DNA of 64,000 nt from Ciona savignyi (taxonomy: Eukaryota; Chordata; Ascidiacea; Phlebobranchia; Cionidae), in assembly GCA_000149265.1 (NCBI GenBank), contig CH003047.1, positions 45,799 through 109,798 of the forward strand, read 5' to 3'. The notes under the pieces were generated by a model. That model made no database searches, had not been told where the DNA came from, and saw nothing but the letters and a program-made list of their open reading frames with translations. Shown here in pieces: positions 12,510-25,100 of the stretch. Each line of letters opens with the position of its first letter. The stretch's first letter is position 1. Made by a program: the position numbers and the translations under genes.

Positions 12510-12865
12510 GAAAGGCCCAGCCAGGGACGCTACAAATTGTAGCGTTTCAGCCCAATTTATTGTTGCTCGGTCTATATCCTCGACCGCCACAATGCAGGTA
12601 CACGCTCACAACGGCACAACTACACAAATCGTAACGACACAACTGTACAACTCACATAACTTTACAGAACTACTCTTCGCCCTTCGCCTCCTGTTTAAAG
12701 CACCAAGGTACAGCAAAATATATAGAGAAAATTAGGCAATCAAGCAATAAACGAAACAAGGTAACAACGTAAAATTGGCGAGCGTCCAATAATGCAAAGA
12801 ATTTAAACCCACCACACAGAAATAAAATAAATCTTTACAGTATATATAGTTATATACCCAGAAAC
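12510..12865. repeat. dispersed repeat, copy A (related to 51965-52425)
   Basis: Shared blocks in the same order include AATTGTAGCGTTT, a polar middle, AAAATTAGGCAATCAAGCAAT, GCGTCCAATAATGCAAAG, then AATTTAAA and AAATAAAATAAATC. The partner near 52 kb carries a 47-bp insertion that is absent here, which makes this copy the empty site for that insertion. Confidence 0.75.
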
Positions 12866-12887
12866 AATAGTAACACCCCTTAATATG

Positions 12888-12965
12888 TTCCGTTTCGGTC
12901 TCGTTTCGGTTCGTTTTGGTCCGTTTCTGTCCGTTCCGGTCCGGTCCGGTCCGTTCCGGTACGGT
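12888..12965. repeat. GGTCC/GTTTCGG short tandem repeat
   Basis: A run of 5- and 10-bp related units (GTTTCGGTCTC, GTTCCGGTCC, GGTCC) creates a spurious minus-strand Arg/Thr-rich frame. It lies about 230 bp upstream of the GFM1 start codon. GC content is sharply higher than in its surroundings. Confidence 0.85.
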
Positions 12966-13196
12966 AAATCGTCTTACCGGTATTGAACATATATTATTGC
13001 TAACATGACACTTTAAAAGCCCTAGCAATTTGGGCTGCTAGAATATATTTGGTGTTTTTTTTTATAATGTTATACCTTATAAGTTTATTGACATGTATAA
13101 CTACTATGTAGTTATTGCCGTTTTTAATGCTTTATATTGTATTTAAGAATGAAACCTTAACCCGTTTTTCTGTACACAGTTCTATCTTTAAAAAGA

Positions 13197-16100
13197 ATGG
13201 CATGGTTAACTGTGGTGCAATTGTTAACTGCAAGATGCCAGACAAAAAATCTTAACCTTGTTCATACCTTCAGTAATGCAAAGAACCATTGGGTGAGCAT
13301 ATGCTAAATGTAATTTTAAACATTTAAATAATATAGGATGGATAGACCTGTTTTATAGCAGTATGTAAAACACTGTTTTTATCAGAGAAGATATTAAAGT
13401 TTCTTAAGTTCAAAGTTCCTTCCTTCCTATGTGTAACAGATTGTGTAGAACATGGATTTTTGTTTACAGGCTAATCAACAGAACGTCCGGCCGGTTGATC
13501 TAGCGGTTAAGTGAGTTGCCTTTCAGTCAAAAGGTTGCAGGTGCGAAACTGGTCGCTAGCTAGTTGGTTGTGTCCTTGGGGTAAGGCACTTAATAAACAT
13601 TGCCTGAACCAAGCGGATTAATGGGTTCTACCAAATTGAAGACATGTGTAAATCATACACATCATATTGCAACAGCTCCGGTAACCCGACGATTGGCGCG
13701 AGGTGATCTGACGATTGCCATTGTGGTAACCCCCCTAGGTTTTTCCATTCACAGGGATAAACATAAATATCCTATATCCTAGATAGAGTAACAGGTGAAT
13801 TTCCGAACACAAGGAGCTTAAATATTGATTTTAAATACTAAGTATGTTTAAAAATTAATGTTGTTAGTGTGGGTTAGTGATTAGTATAAATTATGGTAAA
13901 TGGTTGGTATGTAAAATCGTTAGGTTTCTGTTAATTGAATGTTAAATTTATTATGCTATATTTTATACCAATTAAAATAGGCTTACCTATGCAGATAAAG
14001 ACATCTCGTTACTCCACCAAATCATTACATAAAAATGAGGAGTTAATTAAGATGCGAAATATAGGAATAGCAGCACATATCGATTCTGGAAAGACTACAG
14101 TCACGGAAAGGTTGCTCTATTACACAGGACGCATAGCACAAATGCATGAGGTACCAATTTTTGGCAATTGTGTTGGGTGCTAGATATAAAAGAGTCAAAA
14201 AAGCAATGTCATTAATTCTATCCACATCGTCCAAATAATAATTTAGCTTCTCTAGACCACAATACTGGGCAGAGTTCTGCAATTTTGATTAAATTTGATG
14301 TCTGTTAACCAATGTTATTTGTATTTTACCAAAAAATACTAACCTTTTAATTTTGACCACATTAAACAGTTTTGATTTTTGCCATAGGTAAAAGGCAAAG
14401 ACAAAGTAGGAGCAACAATGGATTCTATGGACCTTGAAAGGGAGCGTGGGATCACAATTCAATCTGCCGCCACACATGTAACTTGGAAAAATCATCACAT
14501 CAATATCATTGATACTCCAGGTCATGTGGATTTCACGGTTGAAGTAGAACGATCACTACGAGTCCTTGATGGTGTGGTGAGTAATGAGTTGAGTTCAAAA
14601 TATTTTGTCCAATAAAATAAAGCTGGTGGTTGAACTATATTATGTACACACTATTGTGTAACATGAACACACATAATATTAAGTAGAATAATTTCCAAAT
14701 CGTTAAAAGTGGTTGTAAAAAACCCAAAACAACAAACAATTTGACATTAGTTTTCTTCTGCAATGAATTAATAACAATACTGGCAAAATGAAATTGCATA
14801 AACACTGCAATTATAAGGTTAACTTTAAAATGGTCATTGAAAATCACTAATTTAAAAAATTAAAAGAAAATAGGGTAATGACTAGTGAGTGCAAATTTAA
14901 CTACAAAATACAGAGTGTTTTAGGTTTATTGGTATTATTTATTTCGGCATGTATTATAGTGATATTTTTATTTTTCCCTAAAAATACGGATAATTAATTG
15001 TTATAAATTTGTTTTCAATTTTCGAAAATGTCTAAATTGTAGATTTCCATAATAAAGAAACTCGAATATTAATATATACTTTTTTTTATTCTACTTAGTA
15101 TACATACCTTAGTTATTCGATAGTACATAATTGCAGACCTTACTATTTTACAGCGTCGGTTATTATATTGTATTGTTGTAACAGCATGTAAGATTATGTA
15201 GCCTACTTTGTACTTTTAGTTTATTTCTACCACAGGTCCTAGTAATCTGTGCCAATGGCGGAGTACAAAGTCAAACACTCACAGTGAATCGACAAATTAA
15301 CCGATATAAAGTTCCATGTGCTGTTTTCATTAATAAAATTGACAGAATGGCAGCCAACCCACACAAATGTTTAACTCAGTTAAGGTGAATATAGTTGTTA
15401 TTTTTTTAAATATTTATATTAATATACATTTGTAAACCTTTAATCTAAAAATTTTCTAATTCTGAATTGCAATTTAACTCTGCTACTAGTAAAAAAAACA
15501 TATTTTTGTTAAAATTAATATTCTGTAAAAAAAATTGTTTCACATTTTGTTCACAAACTTTAAATTTGGCTGCAATTATGGATGGTTTCCTAAGTAATAA
15601 TACTTTTTATGTAGCTTATACCAAGTAGATTAGAAAAAAAAAAATTACAGATCCAAGTTGCGCCATAATGCAGCATTTGTTCAAATCCCAATTGGTTTAG
15701 AAGGTAAATCCACGGGGATTGTGGATGTTGTAATGCGAAAAGCCTTATACTTTGAAGGGAATAATGGACAAAACATTGTGGAGAAAGAAATACCTGAGGA
15801 TTTAAAAGAAATAACAGAAATTAAAAGGACAGAGCTGATAGGTATATACTTAATTGTAAATCTTTCAAAATGATTATTTATAAACTTAATACAAATAACC
15901 TAACCTAATTAAATGGATGGTGTAGTGGTGTGTGGCCTGGTAATGTGCCTATAAACTGCCTGATTCCCAGTTTACCAACCTTAACACCTAAATTAACAGT
16001 TAATGTTTCTTCAATTCTGTAAATTTGAATGTCTTTTAAATTTCAGCATTCAGCAAAAAAGTTAACTGAACGCTTTAACCCTGTTAGTCGTTAGACTATC

Positions 16101-19100
16101 AGTATCAGTATTTCTTTTTAGAGACCAATGGTGTTCTATTATAGGCCGAACTTAATCCAAGTATCTTGTAAGCTGTAGTCTGTGGTGTGTGGAGTAACCT
16201 CTGAAATGTTCTGTTGCTTTGCAGAATGTGTGAGTAATGTTGATGAAGAATTGGCGGAGCTGTTTATATTAGATCAAACACCTACCGTACAACAACTGAA
16301 AGTGGGTTGAATTTTAGTCCATTTGTATTGTCAATGGTGTATTTAATAGCAGTTTGACCATTTCTAATACCTGCTGGAGTGTTGAAAAGAAGTAATTTTT
16401 AATAGTAAATATTTTTAATAAACTAACTTTTTGGCTAATATTTAATTACCTGTAATGTTAAAAATATATTTACAATGTATTTATATATAAAAATATATTG
16501 CAAATCATCAAAATTAACTATATAACATTCTAAAAAAATTTTAACTGTTTACATTAAAAAGACCATACGGTAGATATATATATATGGGTTATGTATTATG
16601 CGCCATGGCTATTGGTTAAAAACCTAGTAAAGTAGTGAAAAGATATATTCATTTTGTGTTATCGACCTAACATACCAAGTTGTATCCAAATAAGGCTGGA
16701 ACACATTCAAAAACGTTTTAATAACAATACAATATGTTTGTTTTTAATTTGTTAATTGTGAAACAAACTATGAATATTATTCAGGTTAATTATATAACAA
16801 CCTTACAACCCTTCTAATGAAAACAGTGTAAAATAGTGACAGAGTTTTACACATTTAACCATTAATAGCCAACCATACTTAAAATAAAAATTTTGAAGGG
16901 TAATTAATTCAAAAGTTTACACCTGCTATAGAGTATAAAACATTTTTTTTAAACAGATACCCAGTTAACCATATGATAAAACAATCCACTATAACAAGTT
17001 TAGCTTAAAACTCATTTATTTAACTAGGATGCCATAAGACGAGCAACGATATTACGAAAGTTTAGCCAAGTTTTAATGGGGTCAGCGCTGCGCAATAAAG
17101 GAGTCCAGCCTCTGTTAGATGCTATAGTTGAATACCTTCCTAATCCTGCAGAAGTTGAAAACTTTGCCTTTGATGGGAATACAACAAAGTATATATCAGT
17201 ATTGTTATATGATCATTCTTTATATATTTATATGAGACTGGTTGTAATTGTTAACTTACTATTACATACACTAGTCACCATCCAATTTGTAATGATATAA
17301 AATCATTTAAAATAAATAAATACTTGATCCGTTTTTAAAGTCTTGGGATTTAAGTAGTTCATTCAAATGACCTTTTAATGACCCTTCATATTAATTTGTC
17401 AGCAGTGCCTTAATTATGGTTTTCTTTTGGAATAAGAGACACAATTTTTTGTCCATTTTTTGGTTTAACTCCTTAGTAACAAGATTCTTTTTGTGCAGTT
17501 TGCGCATTTTGACCAAGTTGGCTTTGTAGTGCTCTAGCGCCTCGGGTATTATATTTAGGACAAAAAGTTCAACACTACAGTTGTTCGAAATAATTTCTGG
17601 TCGTCCACGTCAACTCATATCTTTTCTTATACATTTTTATAGTTTTTGATCTGTTGACAATACAGCCTACCTTAATTTAAAAAGTTGCTCAGAAACACAT
17701 TTTCTTTTAAGTATATTATAATGTTAATTTGATGACGTCAGTAAATTAATATATTATGGTACGTCACTAATTTTATTTTACAGGTCCACAAATTCCAAAA
17801 ATTTTTTTGGTTTTTTTTATTATAAAAAATGTTAGAGAAAAAATTCCGTTTCTTATTAAGCCTACATTGCTTTTTATGACTTCTTTTCTTTAAAATAAAC
17901 TATAACTAATGTGTTTGAACCAAATTGCGGACTATAACCATAAAGATACTCAAAAAAACTTAAAATCATAAATAAACTGTTAAGTGTTTCTACTGTCGTA
18001 GATACAGAAACAAGACTGTAGGTGTAGTGCTACATGGACATGCATAAAAAAAGTAATGATGCCAACTTTGATAACTTAATTATCCCGATGGAGATAATAA
18101 AAATGTGCATGTTAATACGATTAACATATAAAATAAATATGAGTCTAAAGTAAATAATACAAATTCGTTACCGTATAAATGATGTATAAAAGGTATAAAC
18201 GAAATACTAAATTTATAAATGGTGTGTGGTTTTCCAAAGTACTAGAATGTTGCTGTACAAATTTTAAACTTACGAAATTAATATTATTGTAGTACGCTTT
18301 GAGTAGCATCAGGAAAAAACCTGGTAATTGCCTTATTAGTAAACGTTAATTGTAATTTGTCGGTTACCAATTTAGTATAATGCATCCTTAGTGTTTAATT
18401 TATGGTGATTGTCACATGGTTTAACAATTTCTAGTGTAATTTTGTTATTATCTCTTAATGTGTTACATATTTCAGTGAGAATGGACAAGCTACGAAACTT
18501 CAAATGAGTTCAGACAGAACTGGTGATAATGATCTGGTAGCATTAGCCTTTAAACTAGAAGTAAGCAGCTACTAAAAGTAACATACGATATTGTAATAAC
18601 TTATTGAATTAATTGCAAACTCTTATGGTAAAGAAAAAAATATCCTATTTTATATTAAAATATACCTTTATTTTTGCACAGCAAAGCAAATTTGGCCAAC
18701 TTACTTATCTAAGGATGTACCAAGGTGCATTGTACAAAGGAGATAATATTTTTAATGTGAGAACAAAGAAAAAGTCGAAAGCATCGAGGGTTGTACGACT
18801 GCATTCAAATAAGTTGGAGGTATAGATAATGGTTCTATTTACTAACTTTTGTAGTGAAATGTGTTAAAAACTATGTGTAAACAACGTAAATAACCCAATG
18901 CACAACTCATTGTTAAATTTTAATACCATATCTATATCTATTCAGTGATTTGTTTTATCATTGCTGGACTTGCAAAAGTTCTTGTTAGTGGTCTATAATT
19001 TGATAAATAAACTTATTCTGGTTTCAAAACCTCCTTTAAGCATGTTGTTTGTATGTATTTAATCCAGTATTAATAACAGTTGTTAAGTAACATACCAGTA

Positions 19101-22100
19101 TGGTCAGTCTGACTTGGGAGTCATGATGGTTAAGTTGTTGGAACATTGGTTGGTCGAAACGTATTATTTGACATTTTAATTACCTTAACACCTTAGACTA
19201 ATTGGCATACTTTACCTACAAATAAATTACCACTGCTTTAATTTTGTTAATCAATTACAAATAACTTCTATACTCTTCAAGAAGCAAAGTATTAAATTAC
19301 ATGTTGTTTCTGTTATAGCGATGTTTGTAACATCAAAATTGCAGTATAAAAACCTCTGTTATCTACGAATTAATAATTTTTTTTATATATTTTTATACAG
19401 TTTTTTATATTGGCTCTATTTTTAGTAAACACATTTGTAGGATTTGGAAGAAGCATATGCCGGAGATATCTGCGCTTTGTTTGGAATTGATTGTGCCAGC
19501 GGTGATACTTTTGTTTCCAAAGTAAAGCATAACATATCAATGGTAATTATTTTTGTTTTTTTTGTTTAATAATTTTTGCTGACAGATTAAGAAATAAATT
19601 TTAACATCTAGCAATCATTAAAAAATTAATCAAAGCCTAACACATGGACTATTAAAATGTTTAGAAAATTGTTTAAAAAGATTTTAATTTATTACTTTAA
19701 TCCCCTTTTTTATTTACGAACTGATTTTTTATAATGTCTCTGCCAGGAACAAATGTATGTACCAGATCCTGTTGTATCAATGTCATTGAAACAAGATGGA
19801 CGAGATGATTCGGGTAAAATGAGCAAAGCCTTAAACCGTTTCAGCAAGGAAGATCCAACATTCACAGTAACCTGGGATAATGAGGCAGAAGAGGTTTGTT
19901 GCTTTTAGGTATGCACAGTATAGAATTTTGAATCTCTACAACCAATTTGTAATGTCATTAAAGTAAGTTCATAATCTTAAAATTGTAAAATGGCTTCTTC
20001 ATTCGTACGTTTTACCCGTAATGCGTTTCTCCATACTGAAAGTGCATATATCGTGCGAAAGCAATCGTCCGAACAATTTTTATAGTGGGAGCTCGAAAAT
20101 ACAACTTGCATCATAGCATAACAACAATATTATCTTATCAGTTTTCCCATACACGTACGTCATAGACAAACGCACTTAAAGCCCACGCACGCACAAAAAA
20201 ATGGCGGTCACTTTCTGCGGGCTTTAATCAAGTGATTTATCTCACCTTTAAATATGACGCAATTTTTCCATAGGTGGAAAAGAGTCCAAATTGGCAACAT
20301 TTATTCTTTCTAAATAATTCTGCAAGGGCAATAATAGCTAGTCTCAATACCAAACTGGGAAAACAAAATTGTCTGGTGTTTGGAAGCATTTTTCTCAGCC
20401 ATCCATTGCAACAAAAACCTAGACTATTTATTATCCTCCTTTTTGGCAGATAGTGTTTAGAGATTGATGTTACATATTATTAAAAAAATATGAAATGGTT
20501 AAATACTGTTGGACTACTTAAATTGTCCTCATCACAGTTTTAAAAAAAATCACTAGTTAACTATATTTAACAATCATTTACCGCCCGGTATTTATATTTA
20601 AAATGGAAAAATATGTGCACAGTATTTCAAATTAAAATTTATGGTAAAGCATTTTAGAATAGGATTCGATTTGAAATACATTATTCTAGAATATTGTAGA
20701 ATACCTTATTATCCTATATTGTGCATCCCTAGTTGCTTTATATTGCAATCAATGTGGCTATTACCTTTAACTTTGTCTTTTTTGGAATACCTTGCCCTTT
20801 TGTAATGTTTTACGATGCAATTGTCTCAAGGATATTCAAAAGTAAATGTTATAACTGTCTGTAATTTACAGATGGTAGTGTCGGGAATGGGGGAGCTGCA
20901 CCTGGAGATATATGCACAACGCATGAACAATGAATATGGATTGAATGTAACCCTTGGAAAACCAAAAGTTGCTTTCAGGGAAACTATCACTTCAAGAGTT
21001 GAGTGAGTGTTTATTGTTTAGTCATATATAATTGGGTTAAACCCAAAACAAGTCATATAAAAAAAATAAGAATGCTTATTAATATTTGTATTCTAATCGA
21101 ATTTTGTGTCATCACAGTTATGGTAAGGAATGGCAAAATATTCTGAAATATTTGACTAATATTATTTACGTTTAATGAGACAGAGTATAACATAAGAAAA
21201 TTATGCAGTTCTAAATATAATATGGTCGATGTGTTTAGCTGGATAATCGAGAAACCTCGTAAAACTGTTAAACTTTTTATAACTTTACAATACAGGTAAG
21301 CAAGATATGATGATAAGTCATTTTTTATAGAAAAAAATGCTTTAATTTTCTATTATGTGTCTAAGACTGTAACCGTTCCTACTTGATTCTTTTCATGAAG
21401 TTACTTTGGAACATAATTGACACAACTATTTTTTTACTATATATATTTCATTTACATGTATAAGCATGGTAGAACAACAATGTACATTATCCTGCATATA
21501 GCATCGTAGTGGTATATTGTGTCTAATAACTTGGCACATGTAAAGGGGCAGGCTGAATTCCATTATTTTCCAATGGATGTAGTTTTAGGATAACCATATT
21601 TGGAATATGGATGATGTCAACATCATTATCAGAACTACCATTTTCCTCTTCATTCATTGTGTCCAAATCTGATGTATTCTCATAATTATCTTCTCTTGAG
21701 CTCACAGCTCCAGTTTCCGTTTCTTCAGAAATGTATTCTCCTTCAATTTTGCCATTACCCTCTGTTGCTTGATTCTCTTTATTGGCTTTATCAGTTTTAT
21801 ATTCTGCACCTTCATGAACCAGGTTTGGTTCATCAACTGCTGGGTTTGGTTCATCAACTTCTAGGTTTGGTTCATCAACTTCTGGGTTTGGTTCATCAAC
21901 TTCTGGGTTTGGTTCATCAACTTCTGGGTTTGGTTCATCAACTTCTAGGTTTGGTTCATCAACTTCTGGGTTTGGTTCATCAACTTCTGGGTTTGGTTCA
22001 TCAACTTCTGGGTTTGGTTCATCAACTTCTGGGTTTGGTTTATCAACTTCTGGGTTTGGTTCATCAACTTCTGGGTTTGGTTCATCAACTTCTGGGTTTG

Positions 22101-25100
22101 GTTCATCAACTTCTGGGTTTGGTTTATCAACTTCTGGGTTTGGTTGAGCAGTCACTTCAACATCTTCTACTTCATCTACCTTTAAACCGACACCAAAGAA
22201 TAAATAAGTTTTTTGGGCAGAATGACTTAGTGATAATGGCTTCTGCTAGTTGATTATGCTCTTAAGAGTGTACCATCAAACTATACTTGAACCCAGTGGT
22301 TTATTGGATTAAACAAGACTGCAATTTCAACATCAATTTAACACACTACACTAACTCTGGTATTCTAACCATTGCAAGTGGTATATTGCCACTTGCATTT
22401 TTCCATTTGTGGAAATTAACATGAGTTTTCTATCCTGTTAACTCACAAGTACTTTGCCACCACAAGTAATGAAGAGTTTGGTGAAGTTTCTTTTTCCGTA
22501 GTTAATGGTCCCACTGGCTTTACACTTTACTGCGGTGCCCTAAAACATTATTGTTGTTATATCTTAGTCTAAACAATTGTTGATTTAGCTGTTGGTAGTC
22601 TAGCTACAGCCATATACTAGCGATGTGTATACGAGTCTAGAATAAATAATTTTGAATTTATTCCAGAATCAATAATAATAGTTTTGAAATATACTCCAAG
22701 CAACTTCAAGCAAATTCATATTTCGTACTAATTTAATTAAGAAAATACAAGTACATCTATTTGGTAAAATAAGTGTCCATTTTAATTAAATTAAATAACA
22801 AATTTCTTGATTCTGGAATGCACATCCCTAGATTTTACATATGGAAATTAAACAAACCGGGTATAAGTTCAGACTTTATCAGATTTACTGCAATGCGTTG
22901 TTTAAGCCTTACATTTTCCAGTGGTTTACAGGCGCATTTGCTTTTCCAATCGCATCCGTCACTTGGCGCTAGAGAGTATGTCATGTTAATTTCATGGCGG
23001 GCAGGAACGCAGCCGCGGGGTCCACATTTCTTGCAAAACTTGACCTTGTAAAATGATTTTCACATAAGATATTGATTTTCCATTCAATTTCGCTTACGAA
23101 TATTATTTATCAAATCGAGCTCATTTATATTGAACAATGAATATTATTTATAAGTTCAATAATATGTAGGACTTACGCTTGCCCTTTGTACGGCTTTCAA
23201 GGTATAGGGAATCCCAATTCCTTCTTGATACTCCCTCACAACAGTTTCAAGCATAAGATCGACTTGGGAAGTTGTTGCGCCTGACCACGGACAAGAAACT
23301 GTCCTGGCTACTTGCACGCCGGGTCGCCTGCATGCATAGCAACGGTATATTTGCACAATATACATTTAAATGAAATTTTCTTTATATCAGCGTTAGTAGA
23401 AAGAGAATTTTAATTATTATAAACAAAACCAAATATTTGCCGTTGTTCTTGCTACAATTGTCAAAATAACCCTATTTGTGATAAGGTGTGTTGAATTGAT
23501 ATTGTAAAACACATTTTTCATTTCGGCATCTTACCTTTGGTATCTTGGGAAACTGCCCATGTTGGTTTGTCTGTAAAACTGTCCTGTGTAAGTCCTGCTC
23601 GGATATGATCTGTAGCCTGGGTTCCGTTGGTATGGATACATATGTCGGTATTCATGTCTCCTATAGTAGGTCGGCCTTCCGTTGAGTGGTTTATTAAGTA
23701 CGATTGATGGCATAAAGAGTTGCGTGAATCCTGTCGGGTTTCGAACGTGGTTTTCCCGCCGATAATATCTTCTTGATCTTGGCGAAGTCATTCTAGCCGG
23801 CAACTTGCGTAGCACGTGCGGCCTAAAAACAATTGTAATTTGAGTTGTGACGTAAAAGCTATTAAATGGATTAAATAACTCGATTTTTACTGATTTAAAA
23901 TTTTGTTTTTGCTTGATTTTTTTTTGCAGAAAAGGCGTTCACAGTAGAATCGTACAAAATGAACTTGAAGATTTAAACCGTTGCAACACGCGTATCAACT
24001 CGCCATAATAATGGATATGATGTTTATCAATCATGTGGTTAGTTTTTTGGCCTGGCGTTCCTAAACATTGCTGTATGTTATACATGTTCCTTTTTTGTAC
24101 TGTGTCATAAACCACGAAATATACTACACCAATGCACAACGCGATTAATATTTAAGCCATAGTTTCCTGCGGCGACTTATTAAATATTAATATCCAACTA
24201 AGATAGCGTTTCTTATCAGAAGTTGGCCGCATCTTATCAGAAATTCTCACTGGCTGGACGTTGGCGATGATTGATTGGTATTAAAATCGAAAAATATTGA
24301 ACGTTGTAAAGAAAATACTTTATAGCTAATTAGGTTCCGTGTTTGGTATATAGTGAATTTTGTTAATGAATAAAAAATGACCAGTTATTTTGTTGCCAGG
24401 ACAAAACTGGATTTTTATTATATTTATATACGCTGTCTATTTGTGTAAATAACCTCCGAATATCGTCTTCATTTTACGCTGAAATTGTGGTGATATGTTT
24501 ACCACGCTTACAATTTTGGAATGGACTTTCAGCCACTTTTGTTTAAAGTGTTTTCTTCTGTATTATAGCTCTGATCTGTCGTAACAAAAGCCGAATCTGT
24601 CAATTCCATCAATTCCCTGTGTCTCTTCTGTCGCTATTTATCTACCATAATGACCATTGTCGAGTCAACAAACAACCGCGCGCATTGTAAATTGAATTCC
24701 CTGGCCCTGTGTTTTTAATTAAACCGGGAGAATTGCTTGTAAATTGCTTCTCTCGGAAATTACATCAATTCGGCGAAAGAAAAACGACTCCAACAGAGAT
24801 GAAATTTACAATTTTGTTTTTCTTTTTTAAAATTTAGTCCAAAATAGTTTAGATTAAAATATGAGAATTATTACTGTAGCACGATTTGTATACTTACACG
24901 TTGTATGCGGGAAAGCTTCTAGTTTCTACACATAACGTGAACACGACCACAACCGCTACCAGGGAAAGTAAACGCAAAAATAACGCCATATTAGTCTGCA
25001 AACTTAAAATAATTTCTTTAAAGAGTTTTATTTGTAGTGCATAAAGGGTAACTTTATATTTTTCGTCAAATATCTAGCAATTGCGGCAAAATAGAGAATT

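Noticed and set aside
12732..13028. 98-codon minus-strand frame with Arg/Thr/Glu run
   Set aside because: The apparent coding pattern comes from the GGTCC short tandem repeat.
21657..22253. 198-codon plus-strand frame with LVHQLLG repeats
   Set aside because: It is the antisense shadow of the 21-bp coding minisatellite. The minus strand has the splice-supported, phase-consistent exon.
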